A stretch of DNA of 44,332 nucleotides from an uncultured beta proteobacterium (GTDB lineage Bacteria; Pseudomonadota; Gammaproteobacteria; Burkholderiales; Burkholderiaceae_C), in the NCBI GenBank assembly GCA_903886275.1, contig CAISLN010000009.1:1-44332 (forward strand), written 5' to 3'. The position numbers and the translations under genes are program-made. Position 1 is the stretch's first letter; every line of letters starts with the position of its first letter. Positions 17,404 to 27,742 of the stretch are shown piece by piece. Under the pieces are notes generated by a model, which ran no database searches, was not told the DNA's origin, and was given only the letters and a program-made list of their open reading frames with translations.

Positions 17404-17497
17404 GAGGACACTCCGATATAGACGGCTATCACTGACGATCAAAAAGATTTTGCGGATGCAAAACTGCCTGATCTCGCTTTAGCCTCACCTCGCCAAG

Positions 17498-17518
17498 AAA
17501 AAGGGTGGCGGTAACCCT
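17498..17518 (-). other. Terminator-like hairpin in the rpmB leader
   Basis: On the minus strand AGGGT (17518-17514) pairs with ACCCT (17506-17502) around a 7-nt loop and is followed by TTTTCTT. It lies about 95 nt upstream of the rpmB start, within the predicted leader. The stem is only 5 bp, so attenuation is possible but weakly supported. Confidence 0.3.
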
Positions 17519-17543
17519 GATGCTGTTTCCAGCAAAGCCGCAG

Positions 17544-17549
17544 ATTATA
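17544..17549 (-). promoter_or_regulatory. rpmB: Perfect -10 box for rpmB-rpmG
   Basis: A consensus TATAAT on the minus strand, in the region between trxB and rpmB. No good -35 is seen at 16-18 bp, but the exact -10 and the location upstream of a ribosomal protein operon make a promoter likely. Confidence 0.55.
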
Positions 17550-17561
17550 GCCTGACGGCGC

Positions 17562-17583
17562 AGCGGGCCTTTTGCAGCCCGCT
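17562..17583. other. Hairpin between trxB and the rpmB promoter
   Basis: A 7-bp inverted repeat (AGCGGGC 17562-17568, GCCCGCT 17577-17583) lies seven bases beyond the trxB stop. On the trxB strand no T-tract follows, so termination would be weak. Confidence 0.4.
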
Positions 17584-17589
17584 GTGTGC

Positions 17590-18549
<960 letters not shown>

Positions 18550-18689
18550 TCAGAGAAGGGGGCAGGGGGCTGGGCAAGTGTGTTTGCGGCCCAAGCGCGC
18601 CATTGTAAATACCTGCGCTTTGGCCCCGGAGCTAGGCAGGATATGAAATGGGTGGCTTGGGTTAAGCTTGCAGGCACTGGTTTTTTCAA

Positions 18690-21026
18690 ATGACTTATTC
18701 GCTTCATACGCTTCAATCTTCCGCGCGGCGGCCCGCGTCCGCGCCGACTGGCCTGGCCCGCTTCGCCAACGAAATGGTGCTGGTTGCCGGTTTTGTGGCG
18801 CTCGCCATCTGGCTGATCGCCATGCTGAGCTATTCGCCCCAGGATGCGGCCTGGTCCAGTTCCGGTACCGGTGCCGGCTTGATCAACAGGGCCGGGCGCC
18901 TGGGTGCCTGGATCGCCGACATGAGCTATTTTTTGCTGGGCTTTTCGGTCTGGTGGTGCCTGGCCGTGGCCTTTCGCCAGTGGCTGTCTCTGCTGGCGCA
19001 GCGCCTGCGCGGTGATGGCCTGCCACCTGAGGCGGTGCACGCGGGAGCGCCCACGCCCCTGCAGGAACACCGCTGGGCCTTTTGGTTGGGCTTGGGCCTG
19101 CTGCTGTACGGCAGTGCCACTCTGGAATGGAGTCGCATGTACCGTTTTGAAGCCTGGCTGCCGGGCCACAGTGGCGGCGTGGTGGGCTATGTGCTGGGCC
19201 TGTGGAGTGTGCGCTGGCTGGGCTTTGCGGGCTCTGGCTTGGTCGCCGTGGCGCTGGGCTTGGTGGGCTGTTCCCTGGTGTTTCGTTTTTCTTGGATGCA
19301 GGTGGCAGAACGTTTGGGCGCCTGGATCTATTCCTTTATCGAGCAGCAGCGCGAAAAGCGCGAGCTGGCGCAGGACATGGAGATCGGCCAGCAGGCCATG
19401 CGCGAACGCGAGGAAGTGGTGTTGGAGGAGCGCGAGGAAATTGTGGCGCACTATGTGGCGCCGGTGATCGTCGAGCCGGTGTTGCCCGTCGCATTGCCGA
19501 TCAGCACCCGCGTGGCCAAGGAGCGCCAGAAGCCTCTGTTTACCGACCTGCCCGACAGCAAGCTGCCCCAGGTGGCCCTGCTGGACGCGGCTCTGCTGCG
19601 CCAAGAAACGGTGTCGCCCGATACCCTGGAGATGACCAGCCGCATGATTGAGAAGCGGCTCAAGGACTTTGGTGTCGAGGCCCGCGTGGTGCTGGCCCAG
19701 CCCGGACCTGTGATCACCCGCTACGAGATTGAGCCGGCTACTGGCGTCAAGGGCTCGCAAATTGTGGGGCTGGCCAAGGACCTGGCGCGCTCTTTAAGCC
19801 TGGTGTCTATCCGTGTGGTGGAAACCATTCCGGGCAAAAACTACATGGCCCTGGAGCTGCCCAATGCCAAGCGCCAGAGCATCCGCCTGGCCGAGATTCT
19901 GGGCTCGCAGGTCTACAACGAAGCCAAGTCCCTGCTCACCATGGGCCTGGGCAAAGACATCATCGGCAACCCCATCGTGGCCGACCTGGCCAAGATGCCG
20001 CATGTGCTGGTGGCTGGCACCACCGGCTCGGGCAAGTCGGTGGGTATCAATGCGATGATTCTGAGCCTGCTCTACAAGGCCGAGGCGCGCGATGTGCGCA
20101 TGTTGATGATCGACCCCAAGATGCTGGAAATGTCGGTCTACGAAGGCATTCCGCACCTGCTGTGCCCGGTGGTGACCGACATGAAGCAGGCTGCCAATGG
20201 CCTGAACTGGTGCGTGATGGAGATGGAGCGGCGCTACAAGTTGCTGAGCAAAATGGGCGTGCGCAACCTCGCCGGTTACAACACCAAAATGGACGAGGCC
20301 AAGGCGCGCGGCGAGCTGATTGGCAATCCCTTTAGCCTCACGCCCGAAAGTCCCGAGCCGCTGGACCGCCTGCCGCACATCGTGGTGGTGATCGACGAGT
20401 TGGCCGACCTGATGATGGTGGTGGGCAAAAAGATCGAAGAGCTGATTGCGCGCTTGGCGCAAAAGGCGCGCGCCGCAGGCATCCATTTGATCCTGGCCAC
20501 CCAGCGCCCCAGCGTGGACGTGATCACCGGCCTGATCAAGGCCAATATCCCCACCCGCATTGCCTTTCAGGTGTCGAGCAAGATCGACAGCCGCACCATC
20601 CTCGACCAGATGGGCGCCGAGGCCCTGCTGGGCATGGGCGACATGCTCTACATGCCCAGCGGCACCGGCCTACCCATTCGCGTGCACGGCGCTTTTGTCA
20701 GCGACGAAGAGGTGCACCGCGTGGTGAGCTATCTCAAGGAGCAGGGCGAGGCCAACTACATTGAAGGCATTCTGGAAGGCGGCACGGTGGAGGGCGATGA
20801 CGGCAATGGTGGTGATTCCAGTGGCGAGAAAGACCCGCTTTACGACCAAGCCGTGGAGGTCGTCCTGAAGAACCGCAAGGCCAGCATTTCGCTGGTGCAG
20901 CGCCACCTCAAAATTGGCTACAACCGCGCCGCGCGCCTGGTCGAAGACATGGAGAAGGCCGGCCTGGTCAGCTCCATGAGCAGCAGCGGCCAGCGCGATA
21001 TTCTGGTTCCAGCCCGTAACGAGTAA
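18690..21026 (+). CDS. ftsK: DNA translocase FtsK
   Basis: A 778-residue septal DNA pump coordinating chromosome segregation with division. The N-terminal 200 residues contain about four to five membrane helices. A short charged linker (about 205-290) follows, much shorter than in E. coli, as common in betaproteobacteria. The motor domain has a Walker A Gly-Thr-Thr-Gly-Ser-Gly-Lys-Ser near residue 446, Walker B-like Val-Val-Val-Ile-Asp-Glu, and [10 protein letters not shown]. The C-terminal winged-helix gamma domain that reads KOPS is at about 710-778. No clear ribosome-binding site precedes ATG 18690. lolA begins two bases after its stop. Confidence 0.96.
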   Translation: MTYSLHTLQSSARRPASAPTGLARFANEMVLVAGFVALAIWLIAMLSYSPQDAAWSSSGTGAGLINRAGRLGAWIADMSYFLLGFSVWWCLAVAFRQWLSLLAQRLRGDGLPPEAVHAGAPTPLQEHRWAFWLGLGLLLYGSATLEWSRMYRFEAWLPGHSGGVVGYVLGLWSVRWLGFAGSGLVAVALGLVGCSLVFRFSWMQVAERLGAWIYSFIEQQREKRELAQDMEIGQQAMREREEVVLEEREEIVAHYVAPVIVEPVLPVALPISTRVAKERQKPLFTDLPDSKLPQVALLDAALLRQETVSPDTLEMTSRMIEKRLKDFGVEARVVLAQPGPVITRYEIEPATGVKGSQIVGLAKDLARSLSLVSIRVVETIPGKNYMALELPNAKRQSIRLAEILGSQVYNEAKSLLTMGLGKDIIGNPIVADLAKMPHVLVAGTTGSGKSVGINAMILSLLYKAEARDVRMLMIDPKMLEMSVYEGIPHLLCPVVTDMKQAANGLNWCVMEMERRYKLLSKMGVRNLAGYNTKMDEAKARGELIGNPFSLTPESPEPLDRLPHIVVVIDELADLMMVVGKKIEELIARLAQKARAAGIHLILATQRPSVDVITGLIKANIPTRIAFQVSSKIDSRTILDQMGAEALLGMGDMLYMPSGTGLPIRVHGAFVSDEEVHRVVSYLKEQGEANYIEGILEGGTVEGDDGNGGDSSGEKDPLYDQAVEVVLKNRKASISLVQRHLKIGYNRAARLVEDMEKAGLVSSMSSSGQRDILVPARNE

Positions 21027-21028
21027 AT

Positions 21029-21673
21029 ATGTTCACCCAAAAAATCGCAGTTTGTTTTCTGGCCCTGCTTGCATCGCTTGGCACGGCCGCCCGCGCTTCG
21101 GGCCTGGACAGCCTGGAGGCCTTTGTCAAAACCGCCAAGACCGGCAGCGCCGAATTCACCCAGGTGGTCACCGCCCCTGCCAAGGAAGGGCAGGCGGCGC
21201 GCAGCAAGAGCTCGACCGGTACGTTTGAATTTTCACGGCCCAACCGTTTCAGGTTTGTCTATCGCAAGCCCTTTGAGCAGACCATAGTCGCCGACGGCCA
21301 GACCCTGTGGCTGTATGACCTGGACCTCAACCAGGTGACTGCGCGCAAGCAGTCGGCAGTGCTGGCTTCCAGCCCTGCGGCCCTGATTGCCTCTGCGCCC
21401 GACATCAAGGCCTTGCAGGGCGACTTTGTTCTGAGTGCCGCGCCCGACAGGGATGGCCTGGAATGGGTGCTGGCCAACCCGAAGGCCAAAGACGGTCTGT
21501 TGCAGTCGGTGCGCGTGGGTTTCAAGGGCGCTGATTTGGCGGTGCTGGAAATTCTGGACAGCTTTGGCCAACTGTCCGTCATGCGCTTTAGCGGTTTGCG
21601 TATCAACTTGGCGCTGGAGGCTGCACTCTTTCAGTTCAAGACGCCTGCCGGTGCCGACCTGATCCAGCAGTAG
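21029..21673 (+). CDS. lolA: Outer-membrane lipoprotein carrier protein LolA
   Basis: A periplasmic chaperone of 214 residues that carries lipoproteins from LolCDE to the outer membrane. It has a signal peptide (Lys-Ile-Ala-Val-Cys-Phe-Leu-Ala-Leu-Leu, cut near Ala-Arg-Ala-Ser, residues 20-24). The LolA core is visible as Gly-Thr-Phe-Glu-Phe-Ser-Arg-Pro-Asn-Arg-Phe-Arg and Asp-Gly-Gln-Thr-Leu-Trp-Leu-Tyr-Asp. The two-base gap to ftsK and 16-base gap to rarA indicate a ftsK-lolA-rarA operon, an arrangement widespread in proteobacteria. Confidence 0.95.
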   Translation: MFTQKIAVCFLALLASLGTAARASGLDSLEAFVKTAKTGSAEFTQVVTAPAKEGQAARSKSSTGTFEFSRPNRFRFVYRKPFEQTIVADGQTLWLYDLDLNQVTARKQSAVLASSPAALIASAPDIKALQGDFVLSAAPDRDGLEWVLANPKAKDGLLQSVRVGFKGADLAVLEILDSFGQLSVMRFSGLRINLALEAALFQFKTPAGADLIQQ

Positions 21674-21689
21674 CGCCGGCGTTCCCTGC

Positions 21690-23006
21690 ATGGCCCAAGC
21701 CCCGCGCAAACACACCTCCACGCAGCAGCCCCTGGCCGAGCGCCTGCGCCCCAAGACATTGAGCGAGGTGATAGGGCAGCAGCATCTGCTGGGCGAGGGC
21801 ATGGCCCTGCGCCTGGCGTTTGAATCGGGCCAGCCGCACAGCTGCATTCTTTGGGGGCCACCGGGCACCGGCAAGACCACCATTGCGCGCCTGATGGCCA
21901 ATGCCTTCGACGCCCAGTTCATCACCATCAGCGCGGTGCTGGGCGGCGTGAAGGACATACGTGAGGCGGTGGAGCAGGCGCACATTGCGCGCGATGGCTT
22001 GGAGCAGCGCCACACCATCGTGTTTGTGGACGAATGCCATCGCTTTAACAAGAGCCAGCAGGATGCCTTTTTGCCGCATGTGGAAAGCGGCCTGTTCACT
22101 TTTATTGGCGCCACCACCGAGAACCCCTCGTTTGAGGTGAACTCTGCGCTGCTGTCACGCGCGGCCGTTTATGTGCTGCAGCCCTTGAGCGCCGACGACC
22201 TGCAGCACATCGTGGACCGCGCCCTGGCGCAAAGCGCCATCCCCCCGATCGAGCCGGCTGCCGTGGAGCGGCTGATTGCCTATGCCGATGGCGATGCGCG
22301 CCGGCTGCTCAATACCCTGGAGACGCTGGCCATTGCCGCCATGCAAGAGCAGACCGCAGAGATCACCGATGCCTGGCTGCTCAAGGTGCTGGGCGAGCGC
22401 ATGCGCCGCTACGACAAGGGCGGTGAGCAGTTCTACGACAGCATCTCGGCCCTGCACAAAAGCGTGCGCGGCTCCGATGCCGATGCCTCCCTGTACTGGT
22501 TTGTGCGCATGCTCGATGGCGGGGCCGATCCGCGCTACATGGCCAGGCGCCTGATCCGCATGGCCAGCGAGGACATAGGCCTGGCCGATCCGCGCGCCCT
22601 GCGTCTGGCGCTGGATGCGGCCGAGGTGTACGAGCGCCTGGGCACGCCCGAGGGCGAACTGGCACTGGCCGAATGCGTGATTTATCTGGCCATCGCGCCC
22701 AAGTCGAATGCCGTCTACAAGGCCTATAACGCGGCCAGGGCCTTCATCAAAAAAGATGGCACCAGGCCAGTGCCCATGCACCTGCGCAATGCGCCGACCC
22801 AGTTGATGAAGGAGCTGGACTACGGCAAAGGCTACCGCTACGCGCATGACGAGGAGGGCGGCTTTGCGGCCGGCGAGCAGTACCTGCCCGATGGTCTGAA
22901 AGACCTGCGTTGGTACCAGCCGGTGGAGCGCGGACTGGAAATCCGCATTGCCGAGAAGATGCGCAGTTTGCATGCGCTGAATGAAAAAAAACATAAGGGC
23001 AACTAA
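21690..23006 (+). CDS. rarA: Replication-associated recombination protein A
   Basis: A cytosolic AAA+ ATPase of 438 residues acting at stalled replication forks (RarA/MgsA, relatives WRNIP1 and Mgs1). It shows Leu-Ala-Glu-Arg-Leu-Arg-Pro-Lys-Thr near the start, Walker A Gly-Pro-Pro-Gly-Thr-Gly-Lys-Thr (about 54-61), Walker B Phe-Val-Asp-Glu-Cys-His-Arg-Phe, sensor 1 Gly-Ala-Thr-Thr-Glu-Asn-Pro-Ser-Phe, and the C-terminal MgsA tetramerisation domain with Ala-Arg-Arg-Leu-Ile-Arg-Met-Ala-Ser-Glu-Asp-Ile-Gly. Normal length. Last gene of the ftsK operon. Confidence 0.95.
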   Translation: MAQAPRKHTSTQQPLAERLRPKTLSEVIGQQHLLGEGMALRLAFESGQPHSCILWGPPGTGKTTIARLMANAFDAQFITISAVLGGVKDIREAVEQAHIARDGLEQRHTIVFVDECHRFNKSQQDAFLPHVESGLFTFIGATTENPSFEVNSALLSRAAVYVLQPLSADDLQHIVDRALAQSAIPPIEPAAVERLIAYADGDARRLLNTLETLAIAAMQEQTAEITDAWLLKVLGERMRRYDKGGEQFYDSISALHKSVRGSDADASLYWFVRMLDGGADPRYMARRLIRMASEDIGLADPRALRLALDAAEVYERLGTPEGELALAECVIYLAIAPKSNAVYKAYNAARAFIKKDGTRPVPMHLRNAPTQLMKELDYGKGYRYAHDEEGGFAAGEQYLPDGLKDLRWYQPVERGLEIRIAEKMRSLHALNEKKHKGN

Positions 23007-23077
23007 TGCCCAATGATTAGCGTCAACGCGAGGGTAAACCCCGTCCGCTGCGGCACTTAACCTGTCCCCCCTTTCGT

Positions 23078-23083
23078 TACAAT
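23078..23083 (+). promoter_or_regulatory. Candidate -10 box upstream of livH
   Basis: TACAAT (five of six to consensus) lies 145 bp before the livH ATG in the 221-bp gap after rarA. No convincing -35 at normal spacing. The same TACAAT form occurs upstream of the SNF2 gene (35367-35372). Confidence 0.3.
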
Positions 23084-23227
23084 CCCCCCGACTCAAGCGC
23101 CGCACCATCTGCGTGGCGAGTTTCTTGCTTAGGAACAGGTAGAGCCCACAAGGCCGAGCCGCTTGTCAACAAATTGCAAACACAGCTTGTTGCTTCAAGC
23201 GCCGGCCACAAATCGGAGATAAGTTTT

Positions 23228-24157
23228 ATGGATATTTTGTTGCAGCAGATCATCAATGGTCTGGTGTTGGGTAGCATGTATGCGCTGATCGCGCTGGGCT
23301 ACACCATGGTTTACGGCATCATCAACCTGATCAACTTTGCCCATGGCGAAGTGATGATGGTCGGGGCCCTGACCAGTTGGACCATCATTGGTTGGATGCA
23401 GTCGGCCATGCCCGGCACGCCCGGTCCGGTCATCCTCATCATTGCCCTGGTCATTGCTTGTGTGGTGGCTGCCTCGCTGAACTTTGTGATCGAAAAAGTG
23501 GCCTACCGCCCGCTGCGCAACAGTCCCAAACTCGCTCCCTTGATCACCGCCATCGGCATGTCCATCCTGCTGCAAACGCTGGCCATGATCATCTGGAAGC
23601 CCAACTACAAGTCCTACCCCACGCTCTTGCCCAACACGCCTATTGATGTGCTGGGCGCCGTGATCACACCGACCCAAGTGATGATCCTGGGCGTGACCGC
23701 TGCCTCGCTGGCGTTGCTGATGTGGGTGGTCAACTACACAAAGCTGGGTCGCGCCATGCGCGCCACCGCCGAGAACCCCCGCGTGGCCGGCCTGATGGGC
23801 GTGAAGCCCGACATGGTGATTTCCGCCACCTTCATCATTGGCGCCATCCTGGCAGCCATTGCCGGCGTGATGTACGCCTCCAACTACGGCACGGCCCAAC
23901 ATGCGATGGGCTTTCTGCCCGGTCTGAAGGCCTTTACCGCAGCCGTGTTCGGCGGCATCGGCAACCTGGCTGGCGCCGTGGTCGGTGCCATCCTGCTGGG
24001 TCTGATCGAGTCCATTGGTGCGGGCTACATCGGTGACCTCACCGGCGGTGTGCTGGGCAGCCATTACTCCGACATCTTTGCCTTCATTGTGCTCATCGTG
24101 GTCCTGACCCTGCGCCCCTCGGGTCTGCTGGGCGAGCGCGTTGCGGACCGTGCCTGA
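23228..24157 (+). CDS. livH: Branched-chain amino acid ABC transporter permease LivH
   Basis: An inner-membrane permease of 309 residues, one half of the channel of a HAAT-type branched-chain amino acid importer. About eight hydrophobic helices are visible. The N-terminal Gln-Gln-Ile-Ile-Asn-Gly-Leu-Val-Leu-Gly-Ser-Met-Tyr-Ala-Leu and Asn-Phe-Ala-His-Gly-Glu motifs are typical. The ATG at 23228 with GGAGA upstream is preferred to the open extension to 23174. It is the first gene of livHMGF; no periplasmic binding protein gene is adjacent. Confidence 0.93.
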   Translation: MDILLQQIINGLVLGSMYALIALGYTMVYGIINLINFAHGEVMMVGALTSWTIIGWMQSAMPGTPGPVILIIALVIACVVAASLNFVIEKVAYRPLRNSPKLAPLITAIGMSILLQTLAMIIWKPNYKSYPTLLPNTPIDVLGAVITPTQVMILGVTAASLALLMWVVNYTKLGRAMRATAENPRVAGLMGVKPDMVISATFIIGAILAAIAGVMYASNYGTAQHAMGFLPGLKAFTAAVFGGIGNLAGAVVGAILLGLIESIGAGYIGDLTGGVLGSHYSDIFAFIVLIVVLTLRPSGLLGERVADRA

Positions 24158-24167
24158 GAACCTTGCC

Positions 24168-25253
24168 ATGACACAACAAAAGAAAATCATCACCTTCCTG
24201 GTCGCCGGCGTCGCCCTGCTGGTGCTGCCCTTGTTTTTGCAAACCTTTGGCAATGCCTGGGTGCGCATTGCCGACGTGGCCCTGTTGTATGTGCTGCTGG
24301 CCTTGGGCCTGAACATCGTGGTCGGCTACGCCGGACTGCTCGATCTGGGCTATGTGGCCTTCTTCGCCATCGGTGCCTATATGTACGGCCTGCTGGCCTC
24401 GCCGCATTTGACCGAGTCCTTCCCGGCCATTGCCGCCATGTTCCCGGACGGCTTGCACACCCCGCTGTGGCTCATCATTCCGGTTGGTGCCGGCATGGCC
24501 GGCCTGTTTGGTGTGCTGCTGGGTGCGCCCACGCTGCGCCTGCGCGGCGATTACCTGGCCATCGTGACGCTGGGCTTTGGTGAAATCATCCGCGTGTTCC
24601 TGAACAACCTGGACGCGCCCATCAACATCACCAACGGACCCAAGGGCATCAGCTCGATCGATTCGCTGCATTTCTTCGGTCTGGACCTGGGCAAGAAGCT
24701 CGTGGTGGGCGATTTTGTGGTGGCGTCGGTGTCCTTGTATTACTACCTGTTCCTGGCCCTGGTGCTGTTCAGCATCGTGATCTGCCACCGCCTGGAGTTG
24801 TCGCGCGTGGGACGCGCCTGGATGGCCATTCGTGAAGACGAAATTGCCGCCAAGGCCATGGGCATCAACACCCGCAACATGAAGCTGATGGCCTTCGGCA
24901 TGGGCGCCACCTTTGGCGGCGTCTCGGGCGTGATGTTTGGTGCCTTCCAGGGCTTTATCTCGCCGGAATCTTTCACCTTGATGGAGTCGGTGATGATTGT
25001 GGCGATGGTGGTGCTAGGCGGCGTGGGGCATTTGCCCGGCGTGATCCTGGGCGCCGTGCTGCTGTCGGCCCTGCCCGAGGTGCTGCGCTATGTGGCTGGG
25101 CCTTTGCAAGCCTTAACCGGTGGTCGGCTCGATGCCTCCATCCTGCGCCAGCTGCTGATTGCCCTGGCCATGATCACCATCATGCTGATGCGTCCGCGCG
25201 GCCTTTGGCCCTCACCCGAGCATGGCAAATCCTTGCAGCCGGCCAAATCCTAA
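24168..25253 (+). CDS. livM: Branched-chain amino acid ABC transporter permease LivM
   Basis: The second inner-membrane permease, 361 residues. It shows the family motifs Leu-Gly-Leu-Asn-Ile-Val-Val-Gly-Tyr-Ala-Gly-Leu-Leu-Asp-Leu-Gly and Arg-Leu-Arg-Gly-Asp-Tyr-Leu-Ala-Ile-Val-Thr-Leu-Gly-Phe-Gly-Glu, and the cytosolic coupling helix around Ala-Ile-Arg-Glu-Asp-Glu-Ile-Ala-Ala-Lys. ATG 24168 lies ten bases after the livH stop. Length is normal for betaproteobacterial LivM, shorter than the E. coli protein. Confidence 0.93.
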   Translation: MTQQKKIITFLVAGVALLVLPLFLQTFGNAWVRIADVALLYVLLALGLNIVVGYAGLLDLGYVAFFAIGAYMYGLLASPHLTESFPAIAAMFPDGLHTPLWLIIPVGAGMAGLFGVLLGAPTLRLRGDYLAIVTLGFGEIIRVFLNNLDAPINITNGPKGISSIDSLHFFGLDLGKKLVVGDFVVASVSLYYYLFLALVLFSIVICHRLELSRVGRAWMAIREDEIAAKAMGINTRNMKLMAFGMGATFGGVSGVMFGAFQGFISPESFTLMESVMIVAMVVLGGVGHLPGVILGAVLLSALPEVLRYVAGPLQALTGGRLDASILRQLLIALAMITIMLMRPRGLWPSPEHGKSLQPAKS

Positions 25254-25268
25254 GCTTTGGTAACCAAC

Positions 25269-26039
25269 ATGACAGATACCGTATTGAACGTCTCAGGCGT
25301 TTCCAAGCGCTTCGGCGGCCTGCAGGCTTTGAGTGACGTGGGCATTCAGATCAAGCGTGGCCAGGTCTATGGCCTGATCGGGCCCAACGGCGCCGGCAAG
25401 ACCACTTTCTTCAATGTGCTCACGGGTCTCTACACGCCTGACAGCGGCAGCTTCGAGCTCGCCGGCAAGCCCTACCAGCCCACTGCCGTGCACCTGGTGG
25501 CCAAGGCCGGCATTGCGCGCACCTTCCAGAACATCCGCTTGTTTTCTGAAATGACGGCGCTGGAAAACGTGATGGTGGGGCGCCACATCCGCACCCACAG
25601 CGGCCTGTTCGGCGCCATGCTGCGCACCAAGAGCTTCTTGAAAGAAGAGGCCGAGATCGCCCAGCGTTCGCAAGAGCTGCTGGACTATGTGGGCATTGGC
25701 AAGTTCGCCGACTACAAGGCGCGCACGCTGAGCTACGGCGACCAACGCCGCCTGGAAATTGCCCGGGCCCTGGCCACCGACCCGCAACTGATTGCGCTGG
25801 ACGAACCGGCCGCCGGCATGAACGCCACCGAGAAGGTCATGCTGCGCGAGCTGATAGACCGCATCCGCAAGGACAACCGCACCATTTTGCTGATCGAGCA
25901 CGATGTGAAGCTGGTGATGGGACTGTGTGACCGCGTCACCGTGCTCGACTACGGCAAGCAAATTGCCGAGGGCACGCCGGCCGATGTGCAGCGCAATGAA
26001 AAAGTGATTGAGGCCTATCTGGGCACCAGCGGGCACTAA
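25269..26039 (+). CDS. livG: Branched-chain amino acid ABC transporter ATPase LivG
   Basis: An ABC ATPase of 256 residues. Walker A Gly-Pro-Asn-Gly-Ala-Gly-Lys-Thr is at 38-45. The family signature is the weak form Leu-Ser-Tyr-Gly-Asp-Gln-Arg-Arg-Leu-Glu-Ile, followed by Walker B Leu-Ile-Ala-Leu-Asp-Glu-Pro-Ala-Ala-Gly-Met-Asn, all characteristic of LivG. A TTG at 25257 could add four residues; ATG 25269 fits the family. The gap to livM is 15 bp. Confidence 0.94.
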   Translation: MTDTVLNVSGVSKRFGGLQALSDVGIQIKRGQVYGLIGPNGAGKTTFFNVLTGLYTPDSGSFELAGKPYQPTAVHLVAKAGIARTFQNIRLFSEMTALENVMVGRHIRTHSGLFGAMLRTKSFLKEEAEIAQRSQELLDYVGIGKFADYKARTLSYGDQRRLEIARALATDPQLIALDEPAAGMNATEKVMLRELIDRIRKDNRTILLIEHDVKLVMGLCDRVTVLDYGKQIAEGTPADVQRNEKVIEAYLGTSGH

Positions 26040-26047
26040 GGACAGAC

Positions 26048-26767
26048 ATGACTACAAAAGTATTGCTTAAAGTAACCGGCCTGCAGGTTGCCTATGGCGG
26101 CATCCAGGCCGTCAAGGGCGTGGACTTCGAAGTACGCGAGGGCGAGTTGGTGTCCCTGATCGGCTCCAACGGTGCCGGCAAGACCACCACCATGAAGGCC
26201 ATTACCGGCACTCTGGCGATCAAGGCCGGCGACATCGAATACATGGGCAAGAGCATCAAGGGCCAGGGCCCCTGGGACCTGGTCAAGCAGGGCCTGGCCA
26301 TGGTGCCCGAAGGCCGCGGCGTATTCACCCGCATGACCATTCTTGAGAACTTGCAAATGGGCGCCTACATCCGCGACGATAAGCCCGAGATTCTGGCCGA
26401 CATCGAAAAGGTGTTTGGCATTTTCCCGCGCCTCAAAGAGCGGCGCGACCAGCTCGCCGGCACCATGTCGGGTGGCGAGCAGCAAATGTTGGCCATGGGC
26501 CGCGCCCTGATGAGTCGCCCCAAGGTGCTGCTGCTCGACGAGCCCTCCATGGGCCTGTCGCCCATCATGGTGGACAAGATCTTCGAGGTGGTCAGAGACG
26601 TGTATGCGCAGGGCGTAACGGTCTTGCTGGTGGAGCAAAACGCCAGCCGCGCTTTGGGCATTGCAAACCGTGGCTATGTGATGGAGTCGGGCATTGTCAC
26701 CATGAGCGGTGACGCCAAGCAAATGCTCAACGACCCGAAAGTGCGCGCCGCCTACCTGGGCGAATAG
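26048..26767 (+). CDS. livF: Branched-chain amino acid ABC transporter ATPase LivF
   Basis: The second ABC ATPase, 239 residues. Walker A Gly-Ser-Asn-Gly-Ala-Gly-Lys-Thr is at 39-46, signature Met-Ser-Gly-Gly-Glu-Gln-Gln-Met-Leu-Ala, and Walker B Val-Leu-Leu-Leu-Asp-Glu-Pro-Ser-Met-Gly-Leu. Val-Pro-Glu-Gly-Arg-Gly-Val-Phe is a LivF hallmark. It lies eight bases after livG and ends just before a strong hairpin, closing the operon. Confidence 0.95.
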   Translation: MTTKVLLKVTGLQVAYGGIQAVKGVDFEVREGELVSLIGSNGAGKTTTMKAITGTLAIKAGDIEYMGKSIKGQGPWDLVKQGLAMVPEGRGVFTRMTILENLQMGAYIRDDKPEILADIEKVFGIFPRLKERRDQLAGTMSGGEQQMLAMGRALMSRPKVLLLDEPSMGLSPIMVDKIFEVVRDVYAQGVTVLLVEQNASRALGIANRGYVMESGIVTMSGDAKQMLNDPKVRAAYLGE

Positions 26768-26790
26768 CTCCCTTGCGATAGCCAGTCTGC

Positions 26791-26831
26791 AAAGCCACAG
26801 GGCGCAACCCCCTGTGGCTTTGCTACTTTTT
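26791..26831 (+). terminator. Terminator closing livHMGF
   Basis: A perfect 12-bp inverted repeat (26791-26802 and 26810-26821; arms begin AAAGCCAC and end GTGGCTTT) with a 7-nt loop, followed after TGCTAC... by a stretch of T (26827-26831). It lies 23 bp past the livF stop and directly before the next gene's leader. Confidence 0.75.
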
Positions 26832-26839
26832 GGGCCTCC

Positions 26840-27703
26840 ATGAATACTTCCGTTCTTTCCCTGCTGCTCGTCACCCTGGTCTGGGGCGCCACCTTTCCGG
26901 TGCTCAAAATTGCTACGGCGCAGCTCAGCGGCGTTGAGGTCTCAGCGCTGCGCTTTTTGCTGGCGGCGCTGTGCATGCTGCCCTGGGCCTTGCGTGCGCA
27001 GCGCCGCGCCTGGCGCGATGGGGCCATGTTGGGAGCGCTGGTGCTGTTTTCCTATGTGGCCCAGGCCTATGGGCTGCAATTCATCTCCAGCAACCGCAGC
27101 GCCTTTCTCACCAGCCTCAATGTGCTGATGGTGCCCTTGCTGGGCGTGGTGTTTGGTAACCGATTGTCCTTGCGGGTGGTGCTGGCAGCGCTGCTGGCCT
27201 GCGCCGGCATTGGCCTGATGTCCTGGGACGGTGGCGCCAACCTCGCGGCCGACGCGGCCACTGTGGCAGGCGCGCTGGGCTACGCGCTGTATGTGATTTT
27301 GCTGTCGGCCCGCGCTGCCCGCCACGACGCACGCAGTCTGGCGGCCACGCAGATTGTCTGGATGGCCGCGCTCGGTGGTCTGTGGATGCTGGGCGATGCG
27401 CTGGGCACCGACCGGCTGCAGACCTTGGGTAGCCGCCTGAATGCCGAAATTCTTTGGGGCCTGGCCTACCTCGGTGTGGTGGCCACGGCCGCCATGCTCT
27501 TCCTGCAAGCGCGTGCGCAAGCCCATGTGTCGGCTGACAAGGCGGCCCTCATCTATGCCATGGAGCCGGTGTTTGCCGCCCTGTTTGCTTGGGCTTGGCT
27601 GTCCGAGGGCTTGAGCCTGCGCGCTGCCATAGGCGCTGGCGTGGTGGTGTTTGCCGTGGTGTTCAGTGAATGGAAACCGGCCGCACGCGCGAGCGCGACC
27701 TGA
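26840..27703 (+). CDS. EamA/DMT family transporter
   Basis: A ten-helix inner-membrane permease of 287 residues with the two EamA repeats. Leu-Val-Trp-Gly-Ala-Thr-Phe-Pro-Val-Leu-Lys in helix 1 and the mid-protein Ser-Ser-Asn-Arg-Ser-Ala-Phe-Leu-Thr motif are typical of the subfamily. Substrate unknown. The ATG at 26840 lies right behind the livF terminator, so it has either its own promoter overlapping the terminator or read-through expression. It is convergent with the reductase gene at 27743. Confidence 0.87.
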   Translation: MNTSVLSLLLVTLVWGATFPVLKIATAQLSGVEVSALRFLLAALCMLPWALRAQRRAWRDGAMLGALVLFSYVAQAYGLQFISSNRSAFLTSLNVLMVPLLGVVFGNRLSLRVVLAALLACAGIGLMSWDGGANLAADAATVAGALGYALYVILLSARAARHDARSLAATQIVWMAALGGLWMLGDALGTDRLQTLGSRLNAEILWGLAYLGVVATAAMLFLQARAQAHVSADKAALIYAMEPVFAALFAWAWLSEGLSLRAAIGAGVVVFAVVFSEWKPAARASAT

Positions 27704-27742
27704 GGCCGCGCCAACTGCCGGCGCGCTGCCCGGTCACTGGTT

